DNA from: Amblyomma americanum
Lineage: Eukaryota; Arthropoda; Arachnida; Ixodida; Ixodidae
Direction of reading: 5' to 3'
DNA length: 64,000 bases
NCBI RefSeq assembly: GCF_052857255.1
Contig: NC_135497.1
Span: 193,801,632 to 193,865,631, forward strand
Part shown: one piece after another, positions 1 through 11,600 of the stretch
Layout: each line of letters begins with the position of its first letter
Position numbering within the stretch: the first letter of the stretch is position 1
Translations under genes and position numbers: made by a program
The notes under the pieces: generated by a model
What the model saw: the letters and a program-made list of their open reading frames with translations, nothing else
Databases searched by the model: none
Told to the model about the DNA's origin: nothing

Positions 1-197
1 AACAAGTTCACATTGATCACTACCTTTGCTTGACGACATCCATTTCTCAAAATGATCACTGCCACGAAATGGGAAGTATTTTTTCAAACACCTGCTCTAA
101 ATTCATTTTTCTTCCTGCACTTCATATTTTAATGGTGTGGTTTGGGAGTTTTAACATTCTGAAGCTGCACATGGGCTGTGAGAGATGCTGTAATGGA

Positions 198-330
198 GAG
201 CGCTGGATTAATTTATCTTTAGCGTGCACTGACATCACACAGCATACAAGCGGCTGGGCAGGGATTCAATCCTGTGACCTTGTGCTCAGCACCCAACTGG
301 TGTATTCGCCGAGCAACCGCCGTGTGTTTA
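198..330 (-). mobile_element. Ruka-type tRNA SINE, head and body, reverse orientation
   Basis: Read on the minus strand, this has a tRNA-like head with an A-box-like part and a degenerate B box (GGATTGAATCC). It continues into the Ruka body block TGTGATGTCAGTGCACG. It faces a separate + strand Ruka tail that begins about 15 bases further on, making a fold-back pair. Confidence 0.6.
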
Positions 331-344
331 ATAAGTTAATGATG

Positions 345-452
345 CTAGTGCACGTTAAAGAACCCCAGATGGTCGAAATTTCCGGAGCCCTTCACTACGG
401 CTTCCCTCATACCCTGAGTTGCTTTGGGACGTTAAACCCCCATAAACCATAA
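345..452 (+). mobile_element. Ruka-type SINE, 3' part
   Basis: The stretch carries the conserved Ruka tail blocks GTGCACGTTAAAGAACCCCA, TTTCCGGAGCCCTTCACTAC and TTGCTTTGGGACGTTAAACC, ending in an A-rich CCATAAAAAACAATAA tail. The tRNA head is missing. The same blocks recur at 11743-11975, 34321-34562 and 52250-52477. Confidence 0.75.
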
Positions 453-672
453 AAAACAATAAGTTAATGAAACAGCCCCCTGAACACCATAGTGACATTA
501 AATAAGATATTTCTGACTTTTCTGGAACACATGCATTCAATAATAAATGAATTTCAGTAATGCCTTGTCCTGTTCCTCTCTTTTTTTTAACGTACATAGC
601 TCTCCGGTTTTAACTGAACAAAATATGTCACATAGTTATATTGGAAATGAAAATATCTTGCCTTATATTCAC

Positions 673-929
673 ATGATGACGATGACTATGGATTTTTATG
701 GCGCAAGGGCATCTATGGCCAAAGCGCGCCATGGCACAAGGTATTTTCGATTTCTCAAGGTGGGGTCAAAGACCCATTTCCCAAGCATTTCACCCTAAAT
801 AAGCTGAGCACCAGACCAGGGGAAAGCTTGTACCCATTGTTTCACCGGTGGGTACCCGGTGGCACTGGGGATCGAACCCTGCACCTCCCGCATGCGAGAC
901 GGATGCTCAACCACTTGGCCACTGCTGCA
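673..929 (-). mobile_element. Second tRNA-type SINE family, full copy, reverse
   Basis: On the minus strand it starts with a tRNA-like head containing a good B box (GGTTCGATCCC) within a Pro/Leu-like arm. A family-specific body follows (CACCGGTGAAACAATGGGTA, then AAATGGGTCTTTGACCCCAC), and it ends in an ATCATC-rich simple tail. Its partner copy at 985-1222 lies in the opposite orientation about 55 bases away. Confidence 0.75.
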
Positions 930-984
930 GTTTGTATTCACAGAATCAGGCACCATATTAGCAGTTAAATGAATAATTTTAAAG

Positions 985-1222
985 TTAGCATCCGCCTTGC
1001 ATGCGAGAGGTGCGGGGTTCGATCCCCAGTGCCGCCGGGTACCCACCGGGGATACAATGGGTACAAGCTTTCCCCTGCCTGGTGCTTGGCTTCTTTAGGG
1101 TGAAATGCTTGGAAAATGGGTCTTTGACCCCACCTTGTGTAGAACAAACAACCTCATGCCATGGCGCTCTTTGGCCACAGATGCCCTTGTGCCATAGGTA
1201 TTCATGATCGTCATTATCATCA
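985..1222 (+). mobile_element. Second tRNA-type SINE family, full copy, forward
   Basis: The head has a B box GGTTCGATCCC at about 1016-1026. The body includes TGAAATGCTTGGAAAATGGG and TCTTTGACCCCACCTTG, followed by CCATGGCGCTCTTTGGCCAC and a CATTATCATCAT tail. The body matches the copies at 673-929, 21420-21552 and 37779-38032. Confidence 0.78.
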
Positions 1223-1738
1223 TAATTGTAAAATTCATTCGGTACCAAAAATTGTGCAAAGCTAAATGTAGCAATGTTCTGCAGTGAATATTGTTACTCT
1301 TGGGGCATCCCACCAGGTGATCAAATTTTGCCATAGATAAATTTGTTCATTTAAAAGTTTGTTCTGTTTTTAGTAGTATTTACTCTCTTCAGTACTGCTG
1401 AGAAAGGTTGTTGAAAAGTGGCGTGACCTTTATAGATGGATGAATAGAGCAACCCTCATAACATGCCAATATGCATTACTGCTGTTGTATGTATGCATGC
1501 CTAATTAGCCTTACAAGTGCGTATATGTTAGTGCAGAGGTAATACAACAGTTCTAAAGACATATGCTAAGATGGTGGTCATATTTTTTACTGAGAGGTTT
1601 TTTTTGAGGCTGGGTCTGCATTTGTTTTTGGTTTCTTACTTTTTCTGGTGTGCAGTTGCTTTGCACCCACTGATCATTGTTTCCATTTTAGGGACACACG
1701 AAACTGAGTGTTTCTATAGTGTTTCTACTGGGGGCTAA

Positions 1739-3330
1739 CCCTTTCCTTCCCGCTGACAGGTGTAGTCTTCATGAGATTTTGTACCAATGTAACCAGTTAT
1801 GACTATAGTTGTCATTAACAAAAATTTCTCACACAGTTAACTGATCTCGACTATACTCGTCCTATTGCATCTAGCTTTTATTTCTAACATTAGATGGCCA
1901 CACTTGTCCATGCTGTGTCATTTGTGTCTCGTAGATAGATTAGACAACCCATCCAAATCCGAGGGCACGGAGGTTATGGCCTGTACTTCAGAAGCTGAAT
2001 GACAAAGTTCTGCTACGTACCTTAGCAAGGCATTTCAGTTGACGAATGCCTCTTGCTGTTCAAAGGTATACTTGGGTGGACGTAATACATGCCTCTGAAA
2101 TGATCCAAGTTCAGGCTGAAATTTTTTTCTTAGAAAATCTAGGTTTGGTTATATTTGCAACATCATACTGTACACGGGCAAAGTATGAATGCTGGAAGAC
2201 AAGGAAATACCCGTGGGAACTGATGTTGTCGTGACATTGTTGGAGCCTTTCCTCTTCATGGGCTATACAGTGACAGAGGACGACTACTACAACTCTCTAG
2301 ATTGAGTAGATTCACTGATCAAATGGAGAACAGATGTTTACAGAACAGCCTGGCCCATGCGAAAGTGTATGCCTCCGTTCAAGAAACAAAAGCCCGAAAG
2401 GGGGAAATCGTTGCTTACCAGAGCAGTAAGTATCTTGCAATGCAATGGCAAGACAAGATGGTTAAATAGTACTGTCCATGCTGAGACAATGGAGGAAGTT
2501 GTCAACAGAAGGAGTGAAGTAAGGTTAAAACCAGCAATTGCATTAGACTATAACAGCACTAAGGGTGGTATAGACAAATGCAATCAGAATTTGTCATTAC
2601 CCTTGCACCAGAAATGGCCAAAAGGTGCATTACAAAAATATTTTTCGACACTGCATGGATGCGGCTATATTCAATGCCTTTATTCTGTGCCAGAGGTCTG
2701 GAGGAAAAGACAGTCATCTTGATTTCCATGTGAAACTTGTGGAACAATTGCTGCTGAAAAATCTAGATGAAGAGAAGATGCCAAAGGGAGGAAAATGCAA
2801 CTTGCTGAGAATTCAGGAAAGACGTTTTCCCAGAAGACTCCCTCCCACAGGGAAGAAAGCAAAACCCACGGGGAGATGCATAGTGTGCTACCAGTCTGGC
2901 AACAAAGATGCTTCACAGAAGAATGAGAAGGAAACGCAGTACTGGTGTGAACGGCGTGGAGTTGGCCTCCGTGTCACACCTTGCTTCAAATTCTACCATA
3001 TGAGTGCGGCCTTCTGTGTTTTAGGAGGTGTGGAAAAGTAGCCGCTATTCATGTGCATGTTTTTTACACCGTTTAGATTATTTTCTGTTCGTATTCTTTC
3101 TTTTTCATAGTGTATCGTGCCCTGCAAGATGCTTTTCCTACAGGACACTAGCGCCGTGCAGTGAAGCCCTCTTCAAACAACATTTTTTAGCGCAATTTGA
3201 GAAATAAATGAACTATACTGAATTGTATAAAATAACGTCATTTTATTAAGAAAAAAAGCTCTATGAACTGAGCAAAAAAAGTTGTACTAAATTTGGTACA
3301 ATTTTCTTCATTTTCGGAGTAGGGAAAAGG
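1739..3330 (+). mobile_element. piggyBac-family DNA transposon, broken
   Basis: The element is bounded by CTAA on both sides (1735-1738 and 3331-3334), where piggyBac normally duplicates TTAA. Its ends are inverted: CCCTTTCCTTCCCGC at the left, and the complement CCTTTTCCCTACTCC at the right. It encloses decayed piggyBac transposase coding sequence. The size of about 1.6 kb is short for an autonomous copy, so the 5' part of the coding region is largely lost. Confidence 0.65.
2250..3020 (+). pseudogene. piggyBac transposase remnant
   Basis: The translation contains several piggyBac (DDE_Tnp_1_7) landmarks in order. There is a GYTVTEDDYYNSLD block at about 2260-2300 followed by an in-frame TGA. 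Next come MPPFKK at 2370 and the ALDYN...GGID block with the third catalytic Asp near 2545-2575. WPK...FRHCMDAAIFNAFIL follows at about 2610-2685, but only after a frameshift near 2625. A C-terminal cysteine-rich zinc segment (CIVC...WCERRG...PCFKFYH) ends at about 3000. Two expected cysteines of that zinc segment read as arginine. With the stop and the frameshift, the copy cannot make an active enzyme. Confidence 0.75.
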
Positions 3331-3400
3331 CTAATTGGAGAGATATGAGAAAGACCTTTGGTCCTGCAGTGGGCATAGCCAGGTGGATGATGGTGATGAT
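3331..3400 (+). mobile_element. RTE-clade LINE, extreme 3' end
   Basis: The sequence CTAATTGGAGAGATATGAG through CCTGCAGTGGGCATAG, with a GATGATGGTGATGATGA tail, matches the last 70 bases of the RTE copy at 13966-14337. It directly adjoins the right end of the piggyBac element. The matching RTE copy reads GGTTAATTGG at the junction point. Confidence 0.7.
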
Positions 3401-3944
3401 GACTGGTCAGAAGTTATTCTAAAGAATTTCTACATTTCTAACTCATTGTGGAATTGGACACTTTGAACACTGAGCTTTTGATTGTGCCAAAAATTATTGC
3501 CCCTGAGCATCTCTGTTCTTGGTCATTTTAAACAACTTAAATTGTATTATGAGTGGTTTTTACTTAGCATATCTTCAGATGTTCTGTGATCTTGTCTGTT
3601 ACAGTGCAGCCTACCCATGCTTTTTGTATTTAACTGTATAACCAGTTAATTATGTAACTCTTAGTTGTATGCATCCACATATAAATTCTCATTTGATGGT
3701 TTAGGCATATTCAAACAAAGCAATAAAATCTAGTATCTTCTTTGTGGTTGTGCTCAGCAGTAGATGATGCGGCTTTGTTGCTGAAAAGTGCATTCAAAAC
3801 GCTAAATATTTGTCCTAAATGTAATGGTGGAAGCTGTCTCTTCACTGCAGCGTTTGTAGGGGGAAGCAGTACTGTGAGAGAGCTTGGATATAGCTGGTTT
3901 TGTTTGGGTAGCTAAGCAATGAGGCATGATTCATTTGAGCAGAG

Positions 3945-4145
3945 ATGGTTCTGTAGCTATGGTGTCTGGCAGCTGAGCTGAAGTTCGCAGGGTCAAGTCT
4001 TGTCCATGGTGGATGCATTTAGATGGAAGTGAAATGAATATGGAAGTAAAGAACCCCAGGTAGTTGAACATAATGTGCAGCCCTCCACTGTGTGGCACCT
4101 CTCATAGCTGTCCCAAAGATATTAGGGATGTCAAACTCCACATGC
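3945..4145 (+). mobile_element. Decayed Ruka-type SINE
   Basis: It is recognisable by order: a tRNA-like head (GGCAGCTGAGCTGAAGTTCG...GGTCAAGTC), then GGAAGTGAAAT, then AAAGAACCCCAGGTAGTTGA, then CCCTCCACTGTGTGGC and CTCATAGCTGTCCCAAAG. It is far more diverged than the other copies, so it is probably an old insertion. Confidence 0.55.
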
Positions 4146-5516
4146 CTCATAACATTGCATATTAAGAATTACCTTCCTCATATGTTGATTTTTTTTGACA
4201 TACTCTCTGCCAACTATGTTTTACAGGTTGAACCACATGTGTCATGACCGACATGTGGTGTATATCAGATGGGTTGTGACCCATCAGTGAGTTACTGCCT
4301 ACGGCTGCTTTCTTCGGCTGCCAAAAGGTGCCACAAACGGCTTTGGACTTGTGCTTGGTGTAGGCTGTTTGAAACTTGTTCCTAGATTGAACGACCTACA
4401 AGTGACCTGTTTCATATTGCTTACCATTTAAATATTGACAAAGGCCTTCATGGCTTTCTCTGAAACCTCAAAGTTTGGTTTTTTTCTGAACTGAAAAGAG
4501 GGAGCAGTTGGTGTGATAGACAGTTGAATGTTGTTTGTGAATGGCTCCACATCATTGGTGGTAAAAAAACAAAAACATATTACTGAAAGCTTGATATTCA
4601 AACAACACTTCCCATAACATCGTATACTGTATTAATGATGTTCATTTATTGCTGGAGGGCTTCTATTTTTGTCAAGCATCAGTGCATGACAAACACTTGA
4701 ATGGCTTCTCTGGAGAATCTGCAAGTTTTGAAGACCTTTTCTCAATTATTTTGTCTCTTTTCTCTGTATGGTGTTTGGCTGCAACATTTTTTTTACCTCT
4801 GTAGAAGACGCAGTTTTATTGTGAACCTCTGCAACTGGTGTACAGCCAAGCACAAGATTTGGATTCTGTTAGGTGCCATGTAGACAACTAATTAAAAGTT
4901 AATCATTAGTCTATTGGGCAGTTAGTAACTGAGAGCTATTGAATTTGTATATGGTGCCAGCTGTCACTTATTTATGCTAGCATATTTTTTACTGTGCTTT
5001 TCAAATGGAGAGAGAATCGCTGACAAGAAGCTTTGGACCAGGTGCATTCATGAGCCCAATAGCACTGAATGAACTCCGTATCCTGTTCTGTGGCATTCCC
5101 ATGATATGTGGGGAGTAACTGGTGGGTCACAGCTACTCTGCCTAGAATAGAGGTTGGCTGCCTCTATGGAATCAGATGCAAAAACCATTTTTCCTTGCAT
5201 TCATTCTTGAAGATAACATTTGTGCACTAAACAAAAAGTCTGAATATTTGCTACAGCATAGTACTTTTACTATGCAGCATTACTTACCTGTGTTCCACAG
5301 TGCATTTAATGTATTAAGTAGCCTGCAATAATGCTTTGTGGTGTCAATTTTGCTATTATTATAGGATTGGTATTAGGTGACACTAGCATGGATGAAGTTG
5401 TTCTGATATAATGGTGATGACCACACAGATTATATGGCATACTTTTATATTCTTGTAACAACCATTTGTGCAGCAAGAATTTACATAATCACGCCATTAT
5501 GTTTTGCTACTTCCAG

Positions 5517-5629
5517 GAGACAAATTTGGACTTGGTTCAGTTCCCAAAGCCTGTCTACATTCACGAAATTCGGATTATTCCATTAGGAACAAGGGTGCAG
5601 GCAGACTTTCCTGGTGGACACAGGCTGGG
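5517..5629 (+). CDS. vir: vir exon 1 of window (N-terminal virilizer domain)
   Basis: The exon is 113 bases: 37 codons plus 2 bases, entered in phase 0. The acceptor is TGCTACTTCCAG and the donor GGG|GTGAGT. It encodes the most recognisable block of the family, NLDLVQFPKPVYIHEIRIIP, followed by GTRVQADFPGGHRLG. In animals this segment belongs to the N-terminal virilizer domain, which has a jelly-roll-like fold. The residues just before it, around the usual LFFDTF motif and the start Met, should be in an upstream exon that I did not find. Confidence 0.95.
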
Positions 5630-8600
5630 GTGAGTTCCATGTATATGACCATCTTTGTTGTCTGATGGCCATTCCTTATATAAACAAGTGTCATGTATTG
5701 AGGAGTTCAGTGAACATTATTGACTTTTAATTCAGCCTTGAAACAAATGAAGTTTGAGCACTAAAAGAGGGCTGAAAGCAGTTTAGAAAATCTGAATTGC
5801 TTTTCCTTATACTGTGGGCAGCCTTATGAAAAAGGGACTCTGTTGTTAATCATTTAGAGCTGCTCACTTCAGAGATGTGAATCTTACAAACAGAGTTAAT
5901 GGGAATATTGCGGAACTGTTGGATTCATGTGCTGTCTTCAGTATATAAGCTAGATGCCTGCAATCAGCGGAATTTGCAAGGCGAGATGCATTCGACAATT
6001 GGTGTGTAAGTGTGCTTGTTACAATTAAATATGGTGTGTTATTGTGTCTGAGTGTATGATTTGATATCACATCTTGATAAGTGCTATTGAAAGCTGCCAA
6101 TAATATGGTGCATTTTCTTGTTTGGAAGCCATTGTATCACTGAAATAGATGAAATTGAGAATGTGAAAGAGTGAGAATGAGTTAGGGTGATTGAGCGTAC
6201 TGGCTATTTCAGGCAGTAGAATCTTGCATGTCGTATCGACTGAAAAGTCAGCTGGGGAACAAAATGATAAGGCATAGTGCATGTATGGCCACTGTTAAGA
6301 GGTTTTTGTATTTGTCACCTTTAAATGGCAGCATTTCTGATCAATGCACCTTTGCGTTTGAGGTTGTAAGCTTTACTTTCCCTTCTTTTGTTGCAGTTGA
6401 TGCACACTTAATCTACATATTTGTCTAGTCATCTGTGAAGAATGCTTCTATACTACTGCTCTTTTGTTTGCACTGATATTTCGAACAGAGGTTTGAGATC
6501 TTCTTTGTATAGTAATACTGGTGTTGGGACGTGCCTAGTTCATGTGGCAGAAATGGAGAACGGCTGCAAGTCGAGTCCTTGGAAGAGACATTTTAGCCAA
6601 GTGTGTTGGGCCAGTGTCTCCACCTGCTGGGAATGGTCAAGGCTAGTGGCGCAATGAGCAGAGTCACAGTAGGGCCACAGTCAGCAGCATCATTATGACT
6701 AGCATGTTGCTATGCAATTACTGTGCTGTCTGTAAAATGCTCTGCATAATAGGACTATATGCTATGCTGTGCTAGGTTATGCTATCTAGTAATATGCCCT
6801 GCATTTTATTAATATTACAAATCTGTTTCACATAGAAGCAAAACTGTAATGCATTACTAATGTAGTAATTATGCTACATAGCAGTAAAACTGCAATACGT
6901 TACTAATATACTAGTATGCTATACATATTACTGTTTCATTTCAAATGACCAGGCGGGACAGAATTTCCAAAACATCTGCTCAGCTTGCAAAGCTGTTAAG
7001 CTCAGCTCCTTGTGTTGCTGGTTTCATCTCTTCTCAGCAGATGGTTATTCTAGTCCACAAAGTTGGCTGAGTTAACTTTTCCATTTATATTGCATAAACT
7101 AAGCAAGTGCCCATGAACTTCGTTAGTTCTATTGCCAGTCTTGCTGAAGCGTGAACCAGATCTATGTTTGAAAATTGAGTGCAGGTAAACCAGCAGTATA
7201 AAGAATTATTGATAAGCGTAGAGATATATACCCTGGTCAGTATGTATTATTAACAATGAAAAATTGCCAGTTCAATAAATATATATGCATTATTTCTTTT
7301 GCAGGGCCACCAATCCTTCAGAATTTCAAGTAGAGTTTTTTGTAAATGACCTAAGCAAGCGGAACGCAAGTACTTTTGAAAAACTTGGAAGGTAGTAAAA
7401 ACTTCTCTTAACGCTGGTATCTCCTGGGTGAATGGCATTTTTTATAGCTCCTTTTCATATGCTGCTAGCACAGAAGATCACTTACTTTCTCTTACTATGA
7501 TGCATGCTTCCCTAAACATTATCGGATACACAGTGAATATGCCAAAAGAAAAGAAAAAAAATTGTTGAGTAGGTAAGATTTATGAATTCAACTGAGAGCA
7601 ATAAAGGATTGATGGTGTGATGTTTGAGCTGCTGATGTTTTCTTGTAATGCCAAGATTCGGATAAAGAACGAAATGATACCTACCTTACCCGGAGGGAGT
7701 TAAAAAATGTTTGTGATATGTGTAGAAATATTTAGCAAGAGGTATAATTGGTCTGCATACACTGCACTACTGCAGTAGAAGCTAATGGCCATAGATATAT
7801 AGATATCTACCTGCTGCTTTTCCTTCTGATCTGGCTGGAATCCTGTCATTGTTCTTCTCTTGTGTCTGCTGCTTCCCTTGAGCCATGTGGCAGTGGTGGC
7901 ATTTTACTGGATGCCATCGTGGAGAAGAGTGAACACATAGCTGGTAGCTGATACTGGTAGCTGTGTGAGGGTTTTCTTTGGCATAAATGGCATATTTGCC
8001 ACAGCGTGCCGTGACTGGAAGCTCCCACATTTACCTACTTCCCAAAGAGAATGTAATTGCCCTAATGCCCCCGAGCCATACAGTAAAACCTCGATAATTC
8101 GAACTCGGATAATTAGTAATCCTGGATAATTCGAAGCGGTGGCATGCACCATCCCGGTTAATTGGAAAATCTGAGATGCTCTGCGAAGATGTCCGATCCC
8201 GATTTCGCTGCAAACCGGTGAAGCGATGGCCCCTTGAAACCGTAAGGTGGTGCTGCATAGCGATGCCAATCAGCAGTGCTGATGCCTGATATGCGAAGTG
8301 CCCCAACTCCATACTCTCAGCACAAAAACCAATCTGGTATGGCTTGCAGACTGCTGAAGCATGTGCTGGCAGAAGAGAAGACGTGCTTCACTGCAGTGCA
8401 GACATAGACACCAGTTTCAAAGTAATATCCTCTCAGCGCTTTGTCAAGGCACGGTGGAGGTGCTGGCATCAAAGCACCTCCCACTCCTAAGAGTGTCAGT
8501 GTGTCCTGTGACGCAACCATTCTTGCTATGTGCCCGCGACCGGTTGACTGCGCTTAGTTCCAGCTTGCGTCATTTCTTTGAGTAGTATATCGTGGTAAGA

Positions 8601-11600
8601 GGGTTAGGCTGACCTTTCCTCAAAAAAAAAAAACAAACTACCATCCTAAAATTTGGGGCCCACATATACACAGAGTCGAGTTATTTGAGGGTCTGAGGTA
8701 GTTTTGGACGAGCGCCACGTAGTAAGCACTCCGTGACTGTGCCCATCCCCGGCAGGACACATGGGGCTCCTTGCATCACAAGAAGTTGTTGATTTGTATG
8801 TAGATTGATTCTGTGAGCGGTGGGTAGTGCGAGGGCAAACTTCTGATTCCGATAATTGCTTCACGCTGGAATCCGAAACTACAGGACCATTTGCAGTTCA
8901 GGTTGCCGCGAGTGAGTCGCGCCGCAGGCGAGTGTGGAGGCAGTGTGGGACACTGCTTTCTCGCATTTCATCTCCATTGTCTTCAGACTGCTGTCCTTGT
9001 GGTTGCAATGTTACATGTTTGTTGCTTTGAGTTGCAATGCCAGGTGGCACAAAACTAAATGTGGCGGCGAGACGAAGTAAGTGGGGGTGGGGGTAAGCGT
9101 TGACTTTCATTTTGGTCAGCAAGGGCTATGAGTTGGCCAGTCAACTTTACGCTGCAATACACGGTAATCACAAAGTTTGTCCAGTAAAGGTTTGCCCAGT
9201 AAAGGGCGTGTTCCCTCAAGGAATTTTCTGCCTGGGTCAATTTTATTGCTGTGGTTGGTTAATTCGAATATTCGAAGTGTGTCCCTGTTGTTCGTTGTTG
9301 TGTATGAAAACAAAGGATGGCCAAATTCTGTCTACAACTTGCTGCTGAAGCCTGTAGCTCTTAAATATTTGAGGAGGGCCCTGATGGCATTCTCAGCTAA
9401 GGCCCTGGTTCCAGAATCTTGGGCCTCCATTAGTGGACATGAGTCCTAGTGACATAGTGCTGCCTCCAGAGAGACTCAGTTGTCAAAGCAGGCATAGTGG
9501 CAGAGTAAGTGCGCAATCGTTTGTTTGCACCTACTTTGCTCACATGCTGGGGAATGTGCCATCTAATGCCACCTGAAAGCCTGGTGGAGAGTGCCAGGTG
9601 GCATACTGTCAAGAGCAGAGCTCTGCTGTGCTCTTGAGAGTGCACAGTCTATGATCGTGATATGGTCGTGATGTGGTCCGAAGGACGTTGGAGAAGTGGC
9701 TGCACTCATGGTTCCAGCAGCAGCGTGGGTGCAGTGTGGCTATTGCTGTCACTTCTTTGCCTTGTGGGTCTTTTTAGTGCTTCTCTTGAGGTGTTAATTA
9801 CTGTATTTACTCGCTTAATGAACCCACTCATATAATGAAGCCACACTCCGGTTTTGTCATTGAGAATTTACTTTTTTTTTTTAACCTGCTGTAAAAAGCT
9901 CACACCTGACCTTCAGGGCCTGTGTTCAGCATGTTTGCTTTATTTCACCATGGTTGGCTAGTGCCGTTGACTAACACAAAATAGTCAGATCGCGCCGTTA
10001 CAAGCAGATATATTTTGAAGCAAGCGATGCTATACATGGTGACGTGAAAATGGGTAACGTGTGGACAAAACTTGTCGACCATGGACTTTTGTTGACGGGC
10101 GGGTGGGCGGGCAAGCGGACGTTCAGACAGGTGGACGGGCGGATGGGCAAGCAGGCAGACAAGCGAACAAATGGATAGACAGAAGGGCAAGCAGGCAGGC
10201 AAGCAGGTGGACGGACGGATGGATAAACGTATGATATGAAATTTCAGCTTTTACAAAAACATCTGTCAACAATTTTTTTTTTCTGTGTGTAATGTACCCT
10301 CCCATCATATTGATGTAAATTTTTCTGGGGGAAAAAGGTGGGTTCATTACTTGAGTAAATACGGTAATATCTTTAGTTTTGTGTACTGTTTTTCTGGCAG
10401 AATTGTAGGCATTGTGGTATTGCTAGGACCTGCAGTCTAAATATGGGTGCATCATGAAAGTACTCAAGATACATTTTAGCACACGCAGGGGAATGTGGAG
10501 AATACTTTTGTTGGCTACGTGCACTTCTCTCACTTTATTCTTGACGCTAGGCTAAAAGGCTGCAATAAAGAAAGAGGTTGCAGCATATGCTGCATTAAAA
10601 AAACATTTGAGATGTTTTGCTTTTGGATGATATTAGTGTATTGTTTTCATGTTGTCATGGAACAGTGCAGTAAATCCCAGTATTTGTCTAGTGTTTTGCA
10701 TTGCAATTATTTAGCCATAAATGTGAACACACTTCTCAGCTCTACATTTTTCTAGCTTAGGTAATAGGATGTGGTAGAATAACGGAGACATTTTTAAATT
10801 TGCAATATGCAAGGTTAATGCATTTGTGATGTGTTCATTTAATTTGTGAGTAGTAAGTGTTTCTGGAATCACTTTTCAGTTTTGAATACAAGCAGAATGC
10901 TGAAATTCAGTTCATGACAAAGAAGGTAAGCACTCCTTTCTTGCTTCTATTTTATGCAGCTTCTTTTGCAAATGCTCTTGCAAAATAATGCAAATTAATA
11001 TATTGCAAAATTGGAGGCCACCCACATGGAAGGTGAGCCCAGTTTTTAGATTTTCTTAGTTGGCGATGTGGTTTGAAATATCGAATGTCAAAAATACGCA
11101 TTTGGCTTTCTTTCATTGCGTATTTATAAAATGGCATCGTTTATATTTCTTAGGCATCAAATACAGATGCTGTTTAGGTATTTGATGATATATAGAAGAA
11201 TTGAACTTTCGGTGACAACACCACGTGCAGCGAAGCCCTTTTATATATATATATGAATGCAGGAGAGCCTGCTCAGTGAGCCTTCAAATGTGTATTTTTG
11301 ACGTTAGAAATTTTGAACCACATTGCCCGTTAAGAAGATTTAAAAACTGTACTCACTTTCAATGTTGATGGCCTATATAATTTCACTATATAATATTGCC
11401 CCTTAAAATCAAAACTAAAAAAGTTGATCAGTTAATTTTAATTATTTAATATAACTGTATAATGTCATGTTCGTATATAATGTTTGCTTTGCTGTATATT
11501 GCACCTGCACAAACTGCCCTGGCATATCGCTGGCGAGTTTAAAAATAAAGGTCTGTTAGCATTAAAAACAAATCACCCTATATATAGAATAGGATCATAT

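Larger units (their letters stand above)
1..5516. other. Upstream flank or first intron of vir; repeats only
   Basis: Exon 1 of the model starts in phase 0 after a pyrimidine-rich tract and CAG, so at least one coding exon with the start codon must lie further upstream. I could not find it in this stretch. The region holds SINE copies (198-1222), a broken piggyBac element, an RTE tail and a decayed Ruka. From about 4150 to 5516 the sequence is AT-rich and I recognise nothing in it except the splice acceptor. Confidence 0.6.
7392..10879 (+). other. vir intron, 3.5 kb
   Basis: The intron is GT-AG. It contains a Tigger-like terminal sequence at 8079-8155 and a MITE at 9801-10364. The remainder, about 8160-9790, is mixed sequence in which I recognise no element, although it is somewhat GC-richer than the surrounding intron. 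Confidence 0.75.

Noticed and set aside
1010..1030. tRNA gene at the GGTTCGATCCC site
   Set aside because: The same head and body recur at several positions with a simple-repeat tail, which marks a SINE.
4701..4883. 60-codon + strand frame with hydrophobic segment
   Set aside because: It is short, in AT-rich sequence, and has no splice support or family resemblance.
10095..10222. CRISPR-like or satellite array
   Set aside because: The units are irregular and without constant spacers; it is a degenerate minisatellite in a MITE of an animal genome.
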